From Spartobacteria bacterium (lineage in GTDB: Bacteria; Verrucomicrobiota; Verrucomicrobiia; Chthoniobacterales; UBA10450), in contig JAJPGZ010000010.1 of assembly GCA_021325495.1 (NCBI GenBank), positions 1 through 64,000 of the forward strand: a stretch of 64,000 nucleotides of DNA, written 5' to 3'. Below the pieces are notes generated by a model. The model was not told where the DNA came from and made no database searches. It saw nothing but the letters and a program-made list of their open reading frames with translations. Position 1 is the stretch's first letter. Each line of letters begins with the position of its first letter. Position numbers and translations under genes: made by a program. This document shows positions 62,898 through 64,000 of the stretch, piece after piece.

Positions 62898-63282
62898 GCA
62901 CGTTCGCGATCGGAAGTCTTGTGCACAGCGAAAGCCGGAAACTGGTACCCGGTGTGATTTGAATGACGCGACCGTCTCGACGAACGGTGCGTAGCGGAAA
63001 GCGATTTTCGGCGGCTTTCGCGGCTTCCTCTGTCGGCCACAACAATTCGACATCGCCGTAGCGCAAAATCATTTCGACGGGAACGTCGTCCCAAAGTTTT
63101 TCGCGCAGCACATTCGTGATTTTTTGACGTGTTGCGTCGCTGACTTTTCCGCCGTTCACAATGTTGCGAAGTGAACCAGGTGCGAGCTGTATTTCAGGAT
63201 TCCGTGCTACATCTTCGACCGTCAGATTTTGGTCTAACAGTGCTCGATGAAAGCGACGTTGCAGCTCCGTCCGATATCTCAT
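62890..63282 (-). CDS. Cro/Ner-like regulator
   Basis: 130 residues. An HTH-like segment (LTVEDVARNPEIQLAPGSLRNIVNGGK) near residue 20 is followed by DATRQKITNVLREKLWDDVP. Size, position as the first gene of the leftward operon and divergence from a repressor all suit a Cro or Ner role. Confidence 0.65.
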   Translation of the reverse strand: MRYRTELQRRFHRALLDQNLTVEDVARNPEIQLAPGSLRNIVNGGKVSDATRQKITNVLREKLWDDVPVEMILRYGDVELLWPTEEAAKAAENRFPLRTVRRDGRVIQITPGTSFRLSLCTRLPIANVHE

Positions 63283-63301
63283 TTTCGAGCGCTAGATTAA
63301 C

Positions 63302-63337
63302 CGCCCAATATTTTGGGCGCAACAAAAATATTTTGCC
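63302..63337. promoter_or_regulatory. putative operator cluster in the divergent switch
   Basis: CGCCCAA-TATT-TTGGGCG is a perfect dyad at 63302-63319. Twenty base pairs further the core AATATTTTG recurs (63307 and 63327), with AAAATATTTT forming a second dyad. The gap between the leftward Cro-like start (63282) and the rightward repressor start (63393) is 110 bp and holds both. This matches a lambdoid or Mu operator layout. Confidence 0.65.
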
Positions 63338-63392
63338 TTCGCGGAACAAGCCAGGTCGCAGATACTTTTTGACGATCGGAACTTCGCAAAAA

Positions 63393-64000
63393 ATGTCACG
63401 CGATTCTGCACAGCAGATGACAGCTGCAATAACAAGTCGCAAGGTCGGGGCGCGTTTACGAACTGTGCGCCGCGATGCGCGCCTTAGTCAGCGCGCGCTC
63501 GCAACTCAGATGAATGTCAGCCGAGATCGCGTAAAGCGAATTGAAGCAGGCGTTGTGAATTCCACTTTTCAATTGATGTGGAATGTGTGCCGTTTCCTGG
63601 ATGTAAATCCATTGTGGCTCGCCTTTGATGGCCTCGACGAGCGCCGCGAATATTTTCTGGATTATCCCATTGAGCAATTAGGCGACCGGTCTTTCGTCGC
63701 CACAATGTTAGACATTCGTAGCGAGTACGCCGCCTACCGATCGCATGTTTTGAAAGCTGTTAGCCGACCCAGTGCAATCGCGAACGTTCGGCAGAAGACG
63801 GCGCAAATGGACCCTGATCAGCAGTGGATTCGCGCGGCCAAGTCCGCGCGCCAATCGCTGCCGGCGGCAGAGTGGCCGCAGTTCAGCCGTTACATGTCAT
63901 CGGCGGCTGATGCATTCGTCCGGAAAAAAATTGTTGCAACAAGTGCAATTAACCATCACTTAATAGTTGGGATGGATTGGAAACGACTGCGACATGCACT
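63393..64000 (+). CDS. phage-type repressor (XRE-like HTH), runs off the window
   Basis: A continuous plus-strand frame from the ATG at 63393 to the window end, at least 202 residues: MSRDSAQQMTAAITSRKVGA, then ARLRTVRRDARLSQRALATQ, then MNVSRDRVKRIEAGVVNSTF. The Q-R-A-L-A-T-Q-M-N-V-S-R-D-R-V-K-R-I-E pattern is an XRE/Cro-C1 HTH. The rest is a helical tail (QQWIRAAKSARQSLPAAEWP). It is the likely lysogeny repressor. The stop lies beyond 64000. Confidence 0.8.
   Translation, partial: MSRDSAQQMTAAITSRKVGARLRTVRRDARLSQRALATQMNVSRDRVKRIEAGVVNSTFQLMWNVCRFLDVNPLWLAFDGLDERREYFLDYPIEQLGDRSFVATMLDIRSEYAAYRSHVLKAVSRPSAIANVRQKTAQMDPDQQWIRAAKSARQSLPAAEWPQFSRYMSSAADAFVRKKIVATSAINHHLIVGMDWKRLRHA

Larger units (their letters stand above)
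54029..64000. mobile_element. compact Mu-type transposable element, right end not seen
   Basis: Leftward operon of nine genes, from a Cro/Ner-like regulator (63282) to a MuB-type ATPase (54148). The last four junctions and one other are 1-8-base overlaps. A divergent repressor gene leaves the window at the right edge. No capsid, portal or terminase gene is visible; the only phage-structural-like product is a tape-measure protein, placed between regulators and the transposase. The left border is proposed at TGTCC (54029) because Mu/Tn7/Tn552-type ends begin TGT. The second end is outside the window. Confidence 0.8.

Overview
The window is a gene-dense stretch of moderately high G+C bacterial chromosome with short intergenic gaps and many 4-base ATGA overlaps. 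It carries many conserved single-copy genes (prs, rplY, pth, rpsF, ssb, dprA, a type IA topoisomerase, nrdR, rlmN, rpmH, murJ). Verrucomicrobiota, perhaps a soil Spartobacteria/Chthoniobacterales lineage, is my best guess. It rests on gene style, the DUF2277/BNR/MoaD-like neighbourhood and a CCACGGATG-type dispersed palindrome. It is an inference, not a proof. There are two tRNA genes (Ser-GCT, Lys-CTT) and no rRNA or CRISPR.

Layout. 0-0.65 kb: two tandem small peptides with leader-like N-termini ending in Gly-Gly, one with a pentapeptide repeat, closed by a strong terminator. 0.7-9.9 kb: secreted S8-like protease, glutamate-type dehydrogenase, a trans-sulfuration PLP enzyme, MurJ, a TraB/GumN protein, a TPR protein, tRNA-Ser, a lone receiver domain and a lipoprotein. 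9.9-15.8 kb: lower tryptophan/kynurenine catabolism (semialdehyde dehydrogenase, RidA-type deaminase, kynureninase) with DUF2277, BNR and MoaD-like genes. 15.8-17.9 kb: sulfotransferase, glycosyltransferase, tRNA-Lys and a multicopper-oxidase remnant. 17.9-25.4 kb: an old-yellow-enzyme, then a formate oxidation operon whose catalytic subunit is a selenoprotein with a visible SECIS hairpin. 25.4-38.8 kb: rpmH, GNAT, site-2 protease, M1 aminopeptidase, ECF sigma/anti-sigma pair, rlmN and several hypothetical genes with palindromic repeats. 38.9-45.6 kb: the housekeeping block. 45.6-52.9 kb: nrdR, HIT, L,D-transpeptidase and the second kynurenine block (3-hydroxyanthranilate dioxygenase, ACMSD, tryptophan 2,3-dioxygenase, a Rieske oxygenase). 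53-54 kb: a YihY-type membrane protein. 54.03 kb to the window end: a compact Mu-type transposable element with MuA and MuB homologues, a tape-measure-like gene and a divergent regulatory switch, running off the right edge.

The most striking feature is not a gene. Two short words are scattered over both strands at densities far above chance: AAGATCGACA(A/T), roughly 115 copies including one-mismatch forms, and TCGTTAGGC, about 50 exact copies. They occur inside genes and between them, often supply stop codons (three convergent gene pairs share TAAGATCGACAAYTA, which gives both stops), and also occur as tandem pairs at 15-16 bp and as perfect palindromes. The pattern resembles DNA uptake sequences of Neisseria and Pasteurellaceae more than Chi, KOPS or REP elements. 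The element from 54 kb is about fourfold poorer in the first word but not greatly poorer in the second. All counts are by eye.
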